Made by a program: the position numbers and the translations under genes
Shown here: piece after piece, positions 19,486 through 29,794 of the stretch
How the letters are laid out: each line of letters opens with the position of its first letter
Position numbering within the stretch: the first letter of the stretch is position 1
DNA from: Ochrobactrum sp. CGA5
GTDB lineage: Bacteria; Pseudomonadota; Alphaproteobacteria; Rhizobiales; Rhizobiaceae
Assembly (NCBI RefSeq): GCF_006345815.1
Contig: NZ_VCIG01000038.1
Coordinates: 620,001 to 684,000 of the forward strand
DNA length: 64,000 bases
Direction of reading: 5' to 3'
The notes under the pieces: generated by a model
The model's database searches: none
What the model saw: only the letters and a program-made list of their open reading frames with translations
What the model was told of the DNA's origin: nothing

Positions 19486-20187
19486 ATGTCTGCTGCCAAC
19501 TCCAAACCTATCATCGTCTTTGATCTCGACGGAACCCTTGTCGATACAGCGCCGGACCTTCTCGACAGTCTTAATCACTGCCTTGCAATATCGGGCCTGA
19601 AAACCGCCGATCGTGAATCGTTGCGGAGATTCGTAGGGCAAGGCGGTCGCGTGATGATCGAGCGTGCATTCGCCGCACAGCAAAAGCAGGCCAGCGAAGC
19701 GCAGCTCGACAGTCTGGTCGAAGAATTCCGTGAGCATTATGCCCACAATATGCCGGGGCATTCATCTTTCTTCCCAGGTGTTCGGGAGGCAATGGACCGC
19801 TTCGCGGCAAGCGGCTTCGAGTTGGCCGTTTGCACGAACAAATTCGAGGCTTTATCGGTAAAACTCTTGACCTCCATGGGTGAAGCCGGACGATTTGCTG
19901 CAATCTGCGGAGCCGATACATTTGCTTATCGCAAACCTGATCCGCGTCATCTCATTGAAACCATCGCACGTGCCGGCGGCAATCGCGAACGGGCCATCAT
20001 GGTCGGGGATAGCCGGACAGATATCGATACGGCAAAAGCGGCCGGCATTCCTGTTGTTGCCGTAGACTTTGGATATACGGACCTTCCTGTACAGCATTAC
20101 GATCCAAGCCGCATAATTTCACATTTTGACGAATTGACTCTCGAAATGGCCGGAGAACTAATCGATGCGGTCACCGATCTCGTGTAA
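19486..20187 (+). CDS. gph: Phosphoglycolate phosphatase (HAD superfamily)
   Basis: This 233-residue protein is a HAD-IA hydrolase with the Gph pattern: FDLDGTLVDTAPDL at the N-terminus, CTNKFEALS with motif II, and the late GDSRTDIDTAKAAG. It removes phosphate from 2-phosphoglycolate, a by-product of oxidative DNA damage repair. It starts at the ATG at 19486, preceded by AGAGAAG. A small exported-protein gene follows after 14 bp and is probably cotranscribed. Confidence 0.9.
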   Translation: MSAANSKPIIVFDLDGTLVDTAPDLLDSLNHCLAISGLKTADRESLRRFVGQGGRVMIERAFAAQQKQASEAQLDSLVEEFREHYAHNMPGHSSFFPGVREAMDRFAASGFELAVCTNKFEALSVKLLTSMGEAGRFAAICGADTFAYRKPDPRHLIETIARAGGNRERAIMVGDSRTDIDTAKAAGIPVVAVDFGYTDLPVQHYDPSRIISHFDELTLEMAGELIDAVTDLV

Positions 20188-20201
20188 AGGGAGAGCGGCA
20201 G

Positions 20202-20462
20202 ATGATTAGGCAGCGTTTTCTTGTAGTTGGTTTAGCTTATTCAGCCATCATATCTACAGCGCTTGCAGATGGCGGATCACCCGGCCTGCCTGGGGTACAA
20301 CCGCAAAAACCTATCGTGGCCGCCTCGCCACCTGCTCCCGAACTCGATCAGAAGCCCGATGGCAACTGGAAGAGTTTTCGCGTCGGCAATACCGATGTGA
20401 CAATCTCAGGCAGTATCTCCGTTGACGTCGGCACCAGGAACATCAAGACATCCGGTCGCTAA
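20202..20462 (+). CDS. Small exported protein of unknown function
   Basis: This 86-residue protein has a signal peptide (hydrophobic segment 6-20, cleavage after TALA) and a short mature part: a Pro-rich segment and then WKSFRVGNTDVTISGSISVDVG, which resembles a beta-rich piece. I do not recognise a named family. It follows gph by 14 bp, with GGGAG before its ATG. The last 4 bp overlap the convergent nnr gene. Probably a real periplasmic or surface protein because of the RBS, signal peptide and tight spacing. Confidence 0.65.
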   Translation: MIRQRFLVVGLAYSAIISTALADGGSPGLPGVQPQKPIVAASPPAPELDQKPDGNWKSFRVGNTDVTISGSISVDVGTRNIKTSGR

Positions 20463-21961
20463 CTGCGACGAGAGCGTAGCAACGTTGAGAAAACAACGGG
20501 CAATTGCGCAGGCAGATCTTCCGCGATAAGTCCGGGACCGAAGCGGCGCGCGGCATCCGCATGCATCCAAACCGAAGCACAGGCAGCAGCGAATGCCGGC
20601 ATCCCCTGTGCGAGCAGACCGCAGACAATGCCTGTCAAGACATCACCTGATCCTGCGGTTGCAAGCAGGGGCGTGCCGTTGGCATTGACAACAGCCACGC
20701 CGCCAGGTTCGGCGATCACGGTATCGGGACCCTTATATATAATGACTGCATTAGCGCGCCTCGCAGCCTCACGGGCCTTTTCAATTTTCGAAGCAGAGTT
20801 GTTTGCAATATCTGGAAACAGTCTGCGAAACTCCCCTATATGCGGCGTCAATACGAGTGCTGTCTTGACCCCTTGGCGCTTATCGAAAAGCTCGGTTGGA
20901 TTTTGTTCAAAAGCCGTAATGCCGTCGGCATCCAGAACCAGGCCGTGAAATTCCTCTATTTCGCCGCCTGCAAGATACAAGGCGTGATCGCGCGCGAGTA
21001 GCGGGTTACCGTACCCTGGACCTAGAACTGCTGCGGCGACTTTCCGCTCAGTACAAAATTGACGAATGTCTCTCAAACCACGTGTTTCACGAAGCATGAT
21101 ACTGGTGAGATGCGCGGCGTTAACCGTCATCGCATCGGGCGGAGACAGAAGCGTTACCGCACCTGCTCCACTACGGGCCGCTGCGAGCGCTGACAAGCGT
21201 GCAGCACCGGTTGAATGAGCACCGCCCGAGAAAACCGCCGCATGACCGCGACTATACTTATAAGAATTGACGTCTGGCACCGGCAGGGTACTTTCCCAAA
21301 GCGCCGGAGCATTCTCGAAGACATGCGGTTCAATCCCGGTGAGTATGTGATCAGGGATACCGATATCTGCGACATGGAGAACACCGCAATGTGCCCTTCC
21401 CGGTTGCAAGAGATGGCCCGGCTTCTTACGATAGAATGTAACTGTCGCACGTGCGCGGATCGCCGTTCCAAGGATATCGCCGCTTTCACCACATATGCCG
21501 CTTGGCAAGTCAACGGCCACAACTGGTACATCGGACGCATTCACTGCGTCAATCGCGATAGCTTCTGCACCATGAATGTTCCGAGCCAACCCCGCGCCGA
21601 ATAGAGCATCAATTACGCCGCCGAAACTCGCGACCGAAAACTCGCCAAGATTGGACACGGACCCTTTATAGAAAAGTGATGCACGCATAGCATCCGAACC
21701 TTTTCGAGGGGGAGCCGATGCGAAACACACAACTTCCAAACCTGCTTCCAGCAGAAACTGCGCCGCAACGTAACCATCGCCGCCGTTATTGCCCGGTCCG
21801 CATAGAACAGCGACAGGTGCGTTGTGCTGAAGCATCCGTTGCGCGACTTCCGCAACTGCACGACCTGCGGCGAGCATCAGCGAAAATCCATCCTTGATAC
21901 CAGTCTCTATGGTCTGGCGATCTGCTCTTGCCATTTCCTGCGGGGTCAGCAACTCGTACAT
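20459..21961 (-). CDS. nnr: Bifunctional NAD(P)H-hydrate epimerase / ADP-dependent NAD(P)H-hydrate dehydratase
   Basis: This 500-residue protein combines an N-terminal NAD(P)H-hydrate epimerase (YjeF_N: LCGPGNNGGDGYVAA near residue 57) with a C-terminal ribokinase-like dehydratase (GPGYGNP, ATAGSGDVLTGIVCGL). Together they repair hydrated NADH and NADPH. The ATG at 21961 follows AAAAGG; a TTG at 21976 is a weaker choice. It is divergent from the glnBA operon and overlaps the convergent small exported-protein gene by 4 bp. Confidence 0.94.
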   Translation of the reverse strand: MYELLTPQEMARADRQTIETGIKDGFSLMLAAGRAVAEVAQRMLQHNAPVAVLCGPGNNGGDGYVAAQFLLEAGLEVVCFASAPPRKGSDAMRASLFYKGSVSNLGEFSVASFGGVIDALFGAGLARNIHGAEAIAIDAVNASDVPVVAVDLPSGICGESGDILGTAIRARATVTFYRKKPGHLLQPGRAHCGVLHVADIGIPDHILTGIEPHVFENAPALWESTLPVPDVNSYKYSRGHAAVFSGGAHSTGAARLSALAAARSGAGAVTLLSPPDAMTVNAAHLTSIMLRETRGLRDIRQFCTERKVAAAVLGPGYGNPLLARDHALYLAGGEIEEFHGLVLDADGITAFEQNPTELFDKRQGVKTALVLTPHIGEFRRLFPDIANNSASKIEKAREAARRANAVIIYKGPDTVIAEPGGVAVVNANGTPLLATAGSGDVLTGIVCGLLAQGMPAFAAACASVWMHADAARRFGPGLIAEDLPAQLPVVFSTLLRSRRS

Positions 21962-22606
<645 letters not shown>

Positions 22607-22650
22607 TAATACCCGCATACAACCCATCGTCGTGCAAACAGGGAATTAAA

Positions 22651-24060
22651 ATGACGACTGCCAACGATATTCTCAAACAAATCAAAGACAACGACGTCAA
22701 GTTCGTCGACCTTCGTTTCACAGATCCGAAGGGCAAGCTGCAGCACGTTACGATGGACGTCGGCCTCGTTGACGAAGACATGTTTGTCGACGGTGTAATG
22801 TTCGACGGCTCTTCAATCGCTGGCTGGAAAGCCATCAACGAATCCGACATGGTTCTGATGCCGGACCCGACGACTGCGCATATCGATCCGTTCTTCGCTC
22901 AGTCAACTCTCGTCATTCTGTGCGATATTCTTGACCCGATCTCCGGTGAACCTTATGGACGTGATCCGCGCACGACCGCAAAGAAGGCCGAAGCCTACAT
23001 GAAGTCACTCGGTATCGGCGACACCGTCTATGTCGGCCCGGAAGCGGAGTTCTTTGTCTTCGACGACGTGAAGTACAAGGCCGATCCATATAACACAGGC
23101 TTCAAGCTCGACTCGACCGAACTGCCGTCGAATGACGATACCGAATATGAGACCGGCAACCTCGGCCACCGTCCACGCGTTAAGGGTGGCTACTTCCCAG
23201 TTCCGCCAATCGACAGCGCACAGGATATGCGCTCGGAAATGCTCACTGTCCTGACCGAAATGGGCGTCACGGTTGAAAAGCATCACCATGAAGTGGCTTC
23301 CGCGCAGCACGAACTCGGCGTGAAATTTGACACACTGGTCCGCAACGCCGATAAGATGCAGATTTACAAGTATGTCGTGCATCAGGTTGCCAATGCCTAC
23401 GGCAAGACCGCAACCTTCATGCCAAAGCCAATTTTCGGTGACAACGGTTCTGGCATGCATGTCCACTTCTCGATCTGGAAAGAAGGCAAGCCTACTTTTG
23501 CCGGCAACGAATATGCCGGCTTGTCGGAAAACTGCCTCTATTTTATCGGCGGCGTGATCAAACATGCCAAGGCAGTGAATGCATTCACCAACCCGTCAAC
23601 CAACTCATACAAGCGTTTGGTGCCGGGTTACGAGGCTCCAGTCCTTCTCGCTTACTCGGCCCGAAACCGCTCGGCTTCCTGCCGTATCCCGTTCGGCAAT
23701 TCACCAAAATCCAAGCGTCTGGAAGTTCGCTTCCCTGACCCGGCGGCCAACCCGTATCTGTGCTTTGCTGCGCTGCTGATGGCTGGTCTTGACGGTATCA
23801 AGAACAAGATTCATCCGGGTCAAGCCATGGACAAGGACCTCTATGATCTACCAGCCAAGGAACTGAAGAAGATCCCGACCGTGTGCGGCTCGCTGCGTGA
23901 GGCTCTGCAGTCACTCGATAAGGACCGCGAGTTCCTGAAGGCCGGTGGTGTGTTCGACGATGATCAGATCGACAGCTTCATTGAGCTCAAGATGGCCGAA
24001 GTGATGCGTTACGAAACGACACCGCATCCGGTCGAGTACGACATGTATTATTCGGTCTAA
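22651..24060 (+). CDS. glnA: Glutamine synthetase type I
   Basis: This 469-residue protein is a type I glutamine synthetase: [47 protein letters not shown]. The adenylylation site is Tyr398 in DLYDLP (Tyr397 in E. coli), so activity should be controlled by GlnE. It makes glutamine from glutamate, ammonia and ATP. It is the second gene of glnBA and is followed by two hairpins. Confidence 0.98.
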   Translation: MTTANDILKQIKDNDVKFVDLRFTDPKGKLQHVTMDVGLVDEDMFVDGVMFDGSSIAGWKAINESDMVLMPDPTTAHIDPFFAQSTLVILCDILDPISGEPYGRDPRTTAKKAEAYMKSLGIGDTVYVGPEAEFFVFDDVKYKADPYNTGFKLDSTELPSNDDTEYETGNLGHRPRVKGGYFPVPPIDSAQDMRSEMLTVLTEMGVTVEKHHHEVASAQHELGVKFDTLVRNADKMQIYKYVVHQVANAYGKTATFMPKPIFGDNGSGMHVHFSIWKEGKPTFAGNEYAGLSENCLYFIGGVIKHAKAVNAFTNPSTNSYKRLVPGYEAPVLLAYSARNRSASCRIPFGNSPKSKRLEVRFPDPAANPYLCFAALLMAGLDGIKNKIHPGQAMDKDLYDLPAKELKKIPTVCGSLREALQSLDKDREFLKAGGVFDDDQIDSFIELKMAEVMRYETTPHPVEYDMYYSV

Positions 24061-24068
24061 GGAAAATG

Positions 24069-24092
24069 GCGCGGACGCTAATCCGTCCGCGC
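24069..24092 (+). terminator. Terminator after glnA
   Basis: Nine-bp perfect stem (24069-24077 and 24084-24092) starting 8 bp after the glnA stop, followed by ACTTTCTTTT. Confidence 0.78.
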
Positions 24093-24151
24093 ACTTTCTT
24101 TTGCTGTCACCGAGGGGAACGACGCGCAACATCTTATGATTGCGCGCGCCA

Positions 24152-24182
24152 AATGAAACCCCAGCATTGCCGGGGTTTCATT
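24152..24182. terminator. Bidirectional terminator between glnA and ATP12 gene
   Basis: Eleven-bp perfect stem AATGAAACCCC (24152-24162) with its complement (24172-24182). It lies between the convergent glnA and ATP12-family genes. Confidence 0.65.
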
Positions 24183-24209
24183 ATTATTCCAATACGATAG
24201 TTCTGATAC

Positions 24210-24992
24210 TTAAAGTGCTTCAAGCACGCGTGCCGCCATCATCATCTCGATTTCGCGCTTCTTTCTTCGCTCGGCGGCTTCCGCATCTGCACCCCAATGT
24301 TCGATGGTCCAATCCTCATCAAGGTGAGCAAGTTTCCAGCCTTTTTCAACTGTAACTTCACCCTTAGCGATAGCAAGCGCAATGATCGCCGACCCTGTGA
24401 GCGTCGTCATAGTATGCAACGACGCCAGCGCAATTGGATTTTTGAAACCAGCTAGATGAACGCCGAATGCGGCTATCGCTTCTCGTGGCTGCTCGATGTG
24501 CATTACACCTTCCGCAAGCGAAAACCGCGCACCAAGGTTTTCCATCCAGTCGATTAGCGGGTCCCATTGCTGAGTCTGTCGAGAAACAAGTTCCTGCGGA
24601 CTATCAGCACGATAGCAAAGCATATCCGTACCTGCGAAACGCAGAATATCCTCGAAAACCGCTTGTGGGTCCTGCGCAATTCCGTCAATCGCTGTATTCA
24701 CCAGACGGGTTGCGGGCATCTTTCCCGGATCGATGACCTTCTCCTGAGCAGTGAATTCATCCGCAACGATCTGAGCTGCTGTCGCGGTCGGCAGTAACAG
24801 TAGATTGCGCGCCGGCGTCTTGACCGGGCGACCATCCAGATAGACGGCAAAGCCACCTTCGACTTCCGCGACTTCCGCTTTTCCGTAGAAACGTTTGGGC
24901 AGCTGCGCAAGCATCTGCTTTTGAGCTCGTACGATAGGATTCTCATCGGAAAGCAGCTTTCCCGCTTCAAGATCACTCAAAATATCACGCAT
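24210..24992 (-). CDS. ATP12 family F1-ATPase assembly chaperone
   Basis: This protein of about 260 residues is an ATP12 homologue: LPKRFYGKAEV near the N-terminus, VYLDGRPVKTPARN, the AEWD-type region WDPLIDWMENLGARF, and a C-terminal DWTIEHWGADAEAAERRKKRE. In mitochondria ATP12 binds the F1 alpha subunit for assembly; bacterial homologues presumably do the same. I use the ATG at 24992, which gives the usual MRDILS-like N-terminus. A TTG at 25034, 3 bp after the upstream stop, would add 14 residues and cannot be excluded. It is the last gene of a four-gene leftward operon. Confidence 0.85.
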   Translation of the reverse strand: MRDILSDLEAGKLLSDENPIVRAQKQMLAQLPKRFYGKAEVAEVEGGFAVYLDGRPVKTPARNLLLLPTATAAQIVADEFTAQEKVIDPGKMPATRLVNTAIDGIAQDPQAVFEDILRFAGTDMLCYRADSPQELVSRQTQQWDPLIDWMENLGARFSLAEGVMHIEQPREAIAAFGVHLAGFKNPIALASLHTMTTLTGSAIIALAIAKGEVTVEKGWKLAHLDEDWTIEHWGADAEAAERRKKREIEMMMAARVLEAL

Positions 24993-25037
24993 AGACTTGT
25001 CCAGTTCAGTATCGCTGATTGGTGGAAGGTTCAAAAA

Positions 25038-25709
25038 CTAGAGAACCTGTTCGTCCATACCTTGCAGCAATGCATGGAGATCGGAAGGCGCCTCCAGAAT
25101 GTGATGGGCACCAGCTTCTATCAGCCCCTCCCGGTTATGATAACCCCAGGAAACGCCCGCCGCCATAGCACCGGCTGACCGAGCCATCTGCATATCATAA
25201 ACGGCATCGCCAATAACAATCGTCCGGCTCGGTTCTATCCCCATTTCCGAGCAGGATTCGAGCACCATGGCCGGATGCGGCTTCGACGGACAGTCGTCGG
25301 CGGTACGCATCACCACAAAATGATGCCCGATACCATGGCGTTCGAAAACAGAGCGCACACCGCGCTGGGACTTTCCGGTCACGATGCCAAGCAGAAGGTC
25401 GTCCCTCGCCCCAAGATCGGTCAGAAGCGACAGAATTCCGTCGTAGAGCGGCTCTGCAAAATCAGGGGCCTGTCGCAACATCACAAAATTTTCTTTGTAG
25501 CGTTGCGTTAGCCAATGCACCTGCTCATCCGGTTCGCGCTTCAAAAGTTTCGCTATAGCGAGATGCAGCGACAATCCGATGATCGAATGTGTTTCCTCAA
25601 TAGCGGGTGATTCCAGACCAGCGTCAGCGAAACTGGTTGCCATGCACCTGTGAATGAAATCACCACTGTCGACCAGCGTACCGTCGCAATCGAAGAGTAC
25701 AAGTTTCAT
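25038..25709 (-). CDS. HAD-IA family hydrolase
   Basis: This 223-residue protein is a HAD phosphatase with nucleophile motif FDCDGTLVDSG, cap domain, motif II in GIVTGKS, and motif IV GDAVYDMQMARSAGA. The substrate cannot be read; it resembles Gph/pyrophosphatase-like members. The start ATG at 25709 overlaps the stop of the upstream transporter gene by 4 bp. It lies between EamA and ATP12-family genes in a tight operon, an arrangement with RluA-type genes I recall from related bacteria. Confidence 0.86.
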   Translation of the reverse strand: MKLVLFDCDGTLVDSGDFIHRCMATSFADAGLESPAIEETHSIIGLSLHLAIAKLLKREPDEQVHWLTQRYKENFVMLRQAPDFAEPLYDGILSLLTDLGARDDLLLGIVTGKSQRGVRSVFERHGIGHHFVVMRTADDCPSKPHPAMVLESCSEMGIEPSRTIVIGDAVYDMQMARSAGAMAAGVSWGYHNREGLIEAGAHHILEAPSDLHALLQGMDEQVL

Positions 25710-26629
25710 CGGGCGTTGGAGACCTTTGCCGGCTTGTTGATGATCATCAGTCCGCAACCGATCAGCGCGAGAGCTGCGAAGATTTTCCAGCTCAGGGGCT
25801 CACTCAGGATGAGACCGCTCAATAACACGCCAAAAGCAGGCGTAAGGAAGGCGAAATTCGAAAGTTTCGACGCAGGATACCGGCGTACCATCCAGAACCA
25901 GAGTGGATAGGTAAAAGCCACGACGAATATAGATTGAAAGAGGAAGGCAGATATGGACAGTACATCTGGACTGCGAAGCAATGGACCGCTCAACGCAATG
26001 AATGGCAGAGGCACTAGAGCAGCGACTACCAGTTGATAGAGAAGCGTCTTTTCTGGAGCGGTATAGGCAAGCCGCGTTCGCTTGATGACCAGCGTAGTCA
26101 GTCCCCACAATATACCCGACACCAGCGCAAGCATATCGCCGTAGATCGCATGTGGTCCAGGTCGACTGGCATGATCCGAAAAGACGAGAAAAACGCCCAT
26201 AAACGCGATGCACATCCCAATGAATGCGCGAATGGACATTCGCTCCCCCAAAAGGAAGTGACTGCCGATAGCGACCCAGAACGGCATCACGTTCATCATC
26301 AGTGTGACACGCCCCACGCTCGTCAGTTCCATCGCCAGAAAAATCAGAACGAACTCTGTTCCGAATAGAAGACCAGCGGCAATCCCGGCCCATAGCGTGC
26401 CATCACGTTTGAAAAGCGGGATGTGACGCCAATAACACCAGAGAAAAACGCATATGCCGCCGAGCGCAGCGCGCCCCGCAGCCATCAGCATGGGATTGAA
26501 CCCTCGATTGCCTATCTTTATGGCAACCTGATTGAGTCCCCAGCTGAACATGATGAACATGACCAGCATAATGGCCAGCCCATCGAACGAAACTCGCCCT
26601 GTGGACGATCCCCCCGCTTCGCCTGACAT
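25706..26629 (-). CDS. EamA/DMT family transporter
   Basis: This 307-residue protein is very hydrophobic, with about ten membrane segments in two EamA repeats, each starting with a pattern like WGLNQVAIKIGNRGFNPML and WGLTTLVIKRTRLAY. DMT transporters export or import small metabolites; no substrate can be assigned. It starts 2 bp after the pseudouridine synthase stop and overlaps the next gene by 4 bp, so it is part of a four-gene operon. Confidence 0.88.
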   Translation of the reverse strand: MSGEAGGSSTGRVSFDGLAIMLVMFIMFSWGLNQVAIKIGNRGFNPMLMAAGRAALGGICVFLWCYWRHIPLFKRDGTLWAGIAAGLLFGTEFVLIFLAMELTSVGRVTLMMNVMPFWVAIGSHFLLGERMSIRAFIGMCIAFMGVFLVFSDHASRPGPHAIYGDMLALVSGILWGLTTLVIKRTRLAYTAPEKTLLYQLVVAALVPLPFIALSGPLLRSPDVLSISAFLFQSIFVVAFTYPLWFWMVRRYPASKLSNFAFLTPAFGVLLSGLILSEPLSWKIFAALALIGCGLMIINKPAKVSNAR

Positions 26630-26631
26630 TT

Positions 26632-27612
26632 TTAATGTTCCGCACTTTCCTCGTCAAAACCAAGCAAGTTCCAAGACTGAACCATATGCGGCGGCAATGG
26701 CGCAGTCACATCGATAATGCCGCCCGACGGGTTCGGAATGCGAATACGGCGCGCATGAAGATGCAACCGCTTTTGTATCCCACCGGGAAACTCCCAATTC
26801 TGGTCAGCTTCAAAATATTTGGGATCACCGATAATGGGATGGCCAATATAGGCCGCATGGACGCGCAACTGGTGGGTTCTGCCAGTATAAGGTTCCATCT
26901 CGAGCCAGGTCAGGTTATTCCCTGCTTTCTCAATAATGCGATAGTACGAGACAGCATGATCGGAATCCGGCTCGCCGTGCTGACAGACCCGCATCTTGTC
27001 GCCATCCGGCGTCTGTTCCCTGACCAGCCATGTGGAAATCTTGTCCTCGCGCTTGCGAGGAACACCTTTGACCAAAGCCCAATAGGTCTTCTTGGTGTCC
27101 CGCTCACGGAAGGCGGCGGTCAACGCCTGTGCTGCGCCACGCGTGCGCGCAACAACCAGCACACCCGATGTGTCGCGGTCGATACGATGCACGAGACGCG
27201 GCTTTTCGCCCTTCTTGTTGCGCCATGCCTCCAGCATACCGTCAACATGTCTCGATACGCCTGAGCCGCCCTGCACGGCAAGGCCCGCAGGCTTGTTGAA
27301 TACGTATACCTTCGGGTCTTCGTAGAGAAGCATCTGTGAAAGCACGTCGCCGTCCTGCTGGCTACGGATTGTACGCGCCGTAACCGGTCCGGCGGCCTTT
27401 TCGTCGACGCCAAGAGGTGGAACACGAATTGTCTGCCCGGCTTGTACGCGCGTATCCGCTTTGGCCCTCGAGCCGTCGATACGAACCTGCCCTGACCGCA
27501 GAAGTTTCTGCAGATGGCCGAAACCCAGCCCCGGAAAATGCACCTTGAACCAGCGATCGAGCCGCATGCCCGCCTCGCCTGTATCCACAATCTTCTGTTC
27601 AACGCCTGCCAT
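26632..27612 (-). CDS. RluA family 23S rRNA pseudouridine synthase (RluC-like)
   Basis: This 326-residue protein has an N-terminal S4 RNA-binding domain (MRLDRWFKVHFPGLGFGHLQ to about residue 60) and a catalytic domain with the conserved aspartate in HRIDRDTSGVLVVAR, plus PYTGRTHQLRVH near the end. It converts uridines of large-subunit rRNA to pseudouridine. RluC is the closest type, but the target uridines are inferred. It is the first gene of the leftward operon with EamA, HAD and ATP12 genes. Confidence 0.9.
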   Translation of the reverse strand: MAGVEQKIVDTGEAGMRLDRWFKVHFPGLGFGHLQKLLRSGQVRIDGSRAKADTRVQAGQTIRVPPLGVDEKAAGPVTARTIRSQQDGDVLSQMLLYEDPKVYVFNKPAGLAVQGGSGVSRHVDGMLEAWRNKKGEKPRLVHRIDRDTSGVLVVARTRGAAQALTAAFRERDTKKTYWALVKGVPRKREDKISTWLVREQTPDGDKMRVCQHGEPDSDHAVSYYRIIEKAGNNLTWLEMEPYTGRTHQLRVHAAYIGHPIIGDPKYFEADQNWEFPGGIQKRLHLHARRIRIPNPSGGIIDVTAPLPPHMVQSWNLLGFDEESAEH

Positions 27613-27930
27613 GGGAAAACCCGATCAACTCTTATTGTTACGGTGCGTACGCGCGCGCCGATCATTTAGTCCTGTCAATAGACGCGAGTTTCTAGGATTG
27701 CTAGGCAGAATTCCCAAGAAACTGCAATTTGGCCGCATTTACTGAATTCATTTCAGCTTTCTCGAAAGAATGCAGTTCCGACTGCCGAGTCTTCACACTC
27801 GGTTACACACGTTCTTAATTTATGGTCGATCTTGACACCCAATCGCCACTTCTTGCCGCCATCAGATATTGATAGAACAAAGGGGCTGTACCATTTAGTC
27901 CCGTGAAATAGAACGAGCGGGAGTGCCAAA
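27613..27930. other. Intergenic region upstream of ndvA
   Basis: This 318-bp gap between two divergent genes has no plausible gene. It contains a 6-bp hairpin CCGAGT/ACTCGG (27785-27802) and a TTGACA hexamer at 27832, but no matching -10 box at a standard distance. It presumably holds both promoters. Confidence 0.5.
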
Positions 27931-29724
27931 GTGTCATTGCTCAAAATCTACTGGCGAGCCATGGAATACCTTGCGGTCGAAAAGACTGCAACGATCACCA
28001 TGTGTGTCGCTAGCGTCCTGGTTGCCTTGGTTACCCTTGCCGAGCCAATTCTGTTTGGTCGGGTCATTCAGGCTATCTCTGACAAGGGGGATATTTTCTC
28101 GCCTCTTGCGATGTGGGCTGCGCTCGGTGGTTTTAACATCGTTGCCGCAGTCTTTGTGGCACGCGGAGCTGATCGTCTCGCGCATCGTCGCCGTCTGGGC
28201 GTGATGATCGATTCCTATGAGCGTCTGATCACGATGCCGCTTTCGTGGCACCAGAAGCGCGGCACATCCAACGCACTCCACACACTGATCCGTGCAACGG
28301 ACTCGCTTTTTACGCTTTGGCTCGAATTCATGCGCCAGCATCTTACGACAATCGTCGCTTTGGCGACCCTTATCCCGGTTGCCATGAACATGGATATGCG
28401 CATGTCGCTGGTGCTTATTGTTCTTGGCATCATCTATGTGATGATCGGCCAACTTGTGATGCGTAAGACCAAGGACGGTCAGACGGCTGTCGAAAAGCAC
28501 CACCACAAGCTGTTTGAACATGTCAGCGACACGATCAGCAATGTCTCAGTCGTGCAGAGCTACAATCGTATCGCTTCGGAAACACAGTCCCTGCGCGACT
28601 ATGCCAAAAACCTTGAGAAGGCGCAGTTCCCTGTCCTTAACTGGTGGGCGCTCGCCAATGGCCTGAACCGCATGGCATCGACCTTCTCGATGGTGGTTGT
28701 TCTCGTGCTCGGTGCTTACTTCGTTACCAAAGGCCAGATGCGCGTTGGTGATGTGATTGCTTTTATCGGCTTTGCGCAGCTGATGATCGGTCGTCTTGAT
28801 CAGATTAGTGCCTTCATCAATCAGACGGTTACGGCACGTGCCAAGCTTGAAGAATTCTTTCAAATGGAAGACGCCACAGCAGACCGCCAGGAACCGCAAG
28901 GCGTTTCAGACCTTACTGACGTTAAGGGCGATATCGTTTTTGACAATGTGACTTTCGAATTCCCGAATTCCGGCCAAGGAGTCTACGACGTGTCCTTCGA
29001 AATCAAGCCGGGACAAACGGTCGCTATCGTTGGTCCAACTGGTGCGGGCAAGACCACGCTCATCAATCTGTTGCAGCGCGTCTTCGATCCCGCAGCTGGT
29101 CGCATAACAATCGATGGCACTGATACGCGTACCGTCAGCCGTCGCTCGTTGCGCGATGCCATTGCAACCGTCTTTCAGGATGCTGGTCTGTTCAATCGTT
29201 CGGTTGTGGAGAATATTCGTGTGGGGCGTGAAAGTGCCACGCACGAGGAAGTGCACGCCGCAGCACGTGCAGCGGCAGCCCATGACTTTATTCTGGCCAA
29301 GAGCGATGGCTATGATACGGTTGTGGGGGAACGCGGCTCCCAGCTTTCAGGCGGCGAACGCCAGCGCCTCGCAATCGCACGAGCAATTCTGAAAGATTCA
29401 CCTATCCTCGTTCTCGATGAAGCGACAAGTGCTCTTGATGTCGAAACTGAAGAGAAGGTGAAGCAGGCCGTTGACGACCTCAGCCACGACCGCACGACCT
29501 TCATCATCGCGCATCGTCTTTCGACGGTTCGTTCAGCCGATCTGGTCCTTTTCATGGATAAGGGTCATTTGGTCGAGAGCGGCAGCTTCGATGAACTGGC
29601 CGCACGTGGTGGTCGCTTTACCGACCTTTTGCGTGCAGGCGGTCTCAAGCTGGAAGACAAGGCAACCAAAATTGTCGAGGGCAGCAATGTGATGCCCTTC
29701 CCGGCCAAGGGTGCCATTGGTTAA
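27931..29724 (+). CDS. ndvA: Cyclic beta-1,2-glucan export ABC transporter (ATPase-permease)
   Basis: This 597-residue protein is an exporter-type half-transporter: a membrane domain with six segments (to about residue 310) and a nucleotide-binding domain with Walker A GPTGAGKTT, signature LSGGERQ and Walker B ILVLDEATSALD. It closely resembles NdvA of Brucella as I remember it. It moves cyclic beta-1,2-glucan from cytoplasm to periplasm. This glucan serves osmotic adaptation and virulence or symbiosis in rhizobia and Brucella. Translation starts at GTG 27931, preceded by GGGAG. A strong bidirectional terminator follows. Confidence 0.95.
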   Translation: MSLLKIYWRAMEYLAVEKTATITMCVASVLVALVTLAEPILFGRVIQAISDKGDIFSPLAMWAALGGFNIVAAVFVARGADRLAHRRRLGVMIDSYERLITMPLSWHQKRGTSNALHTLIRATDSLFTLWLEFMRQHLTTIVALATLIPVAMNMDMRMSLVLIVLGIIYVMIGQLVMRKTKDGQTAVEKHHHKLFEHVSDTISNVSVVQSYNRIASETQSLRDYAKNLEKAQFPVLNWWALANGLNRMASTFSMVVVLVLGAYFVTKGQMRVGDVIAFIGFAQLMIGRLDQISAFINQTVTARAKLEEFFQMEDATADRQEPQGVSDLTDVKGDIVFDNVTFEFPNSGQGVYDVSFEIKPGQTVAIVGPTGAGKTTLINLLQRVFDPAAGRITIDGTDTRTVSRRSLRDAIATVFQDAGLFNRSVVENIRVGRESATHEEVHAAARAAAAHDFILAKSDGYDTVVGERGSQLSGGERQRLAIARAILKDSPILVLDEATSALDVETEEKVKQAVDDLSHDRTTFIIAHRLSTVRSADLVLFMDKGHLVESGSFDELAARGGRFTDLLRAGGLKLEDKATKIVEGSNVMPFPAKGAIG

Positions 29725-29743
29725 ACCACAGAACTTTAAAATG

Positions 29744-29775
29744 AAAAAACCGCGATGATCTCATCGCGGTTTTTT
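29744..29775. terminator. Bidirectional terminator after ndvA
   Basis: Fourteen-bp perfect stem with A-rich left and T-rich right flanks (29744-29757 and 29762-29775, ATCT loop). It serves ndvA on the + strand and the MBL-fold gene on the - strand. Confidence 0.9.
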
Positions 29776-29794
29776 TTCATTGCAAGCTCGAAGC

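Noticed and set aside
27832..27860. TTGACA hexamer as -35 box of ndvA
   Set aside because: No -10-like hexamer lies 16-18 bases downstream, so the promoter cannot be assigned.
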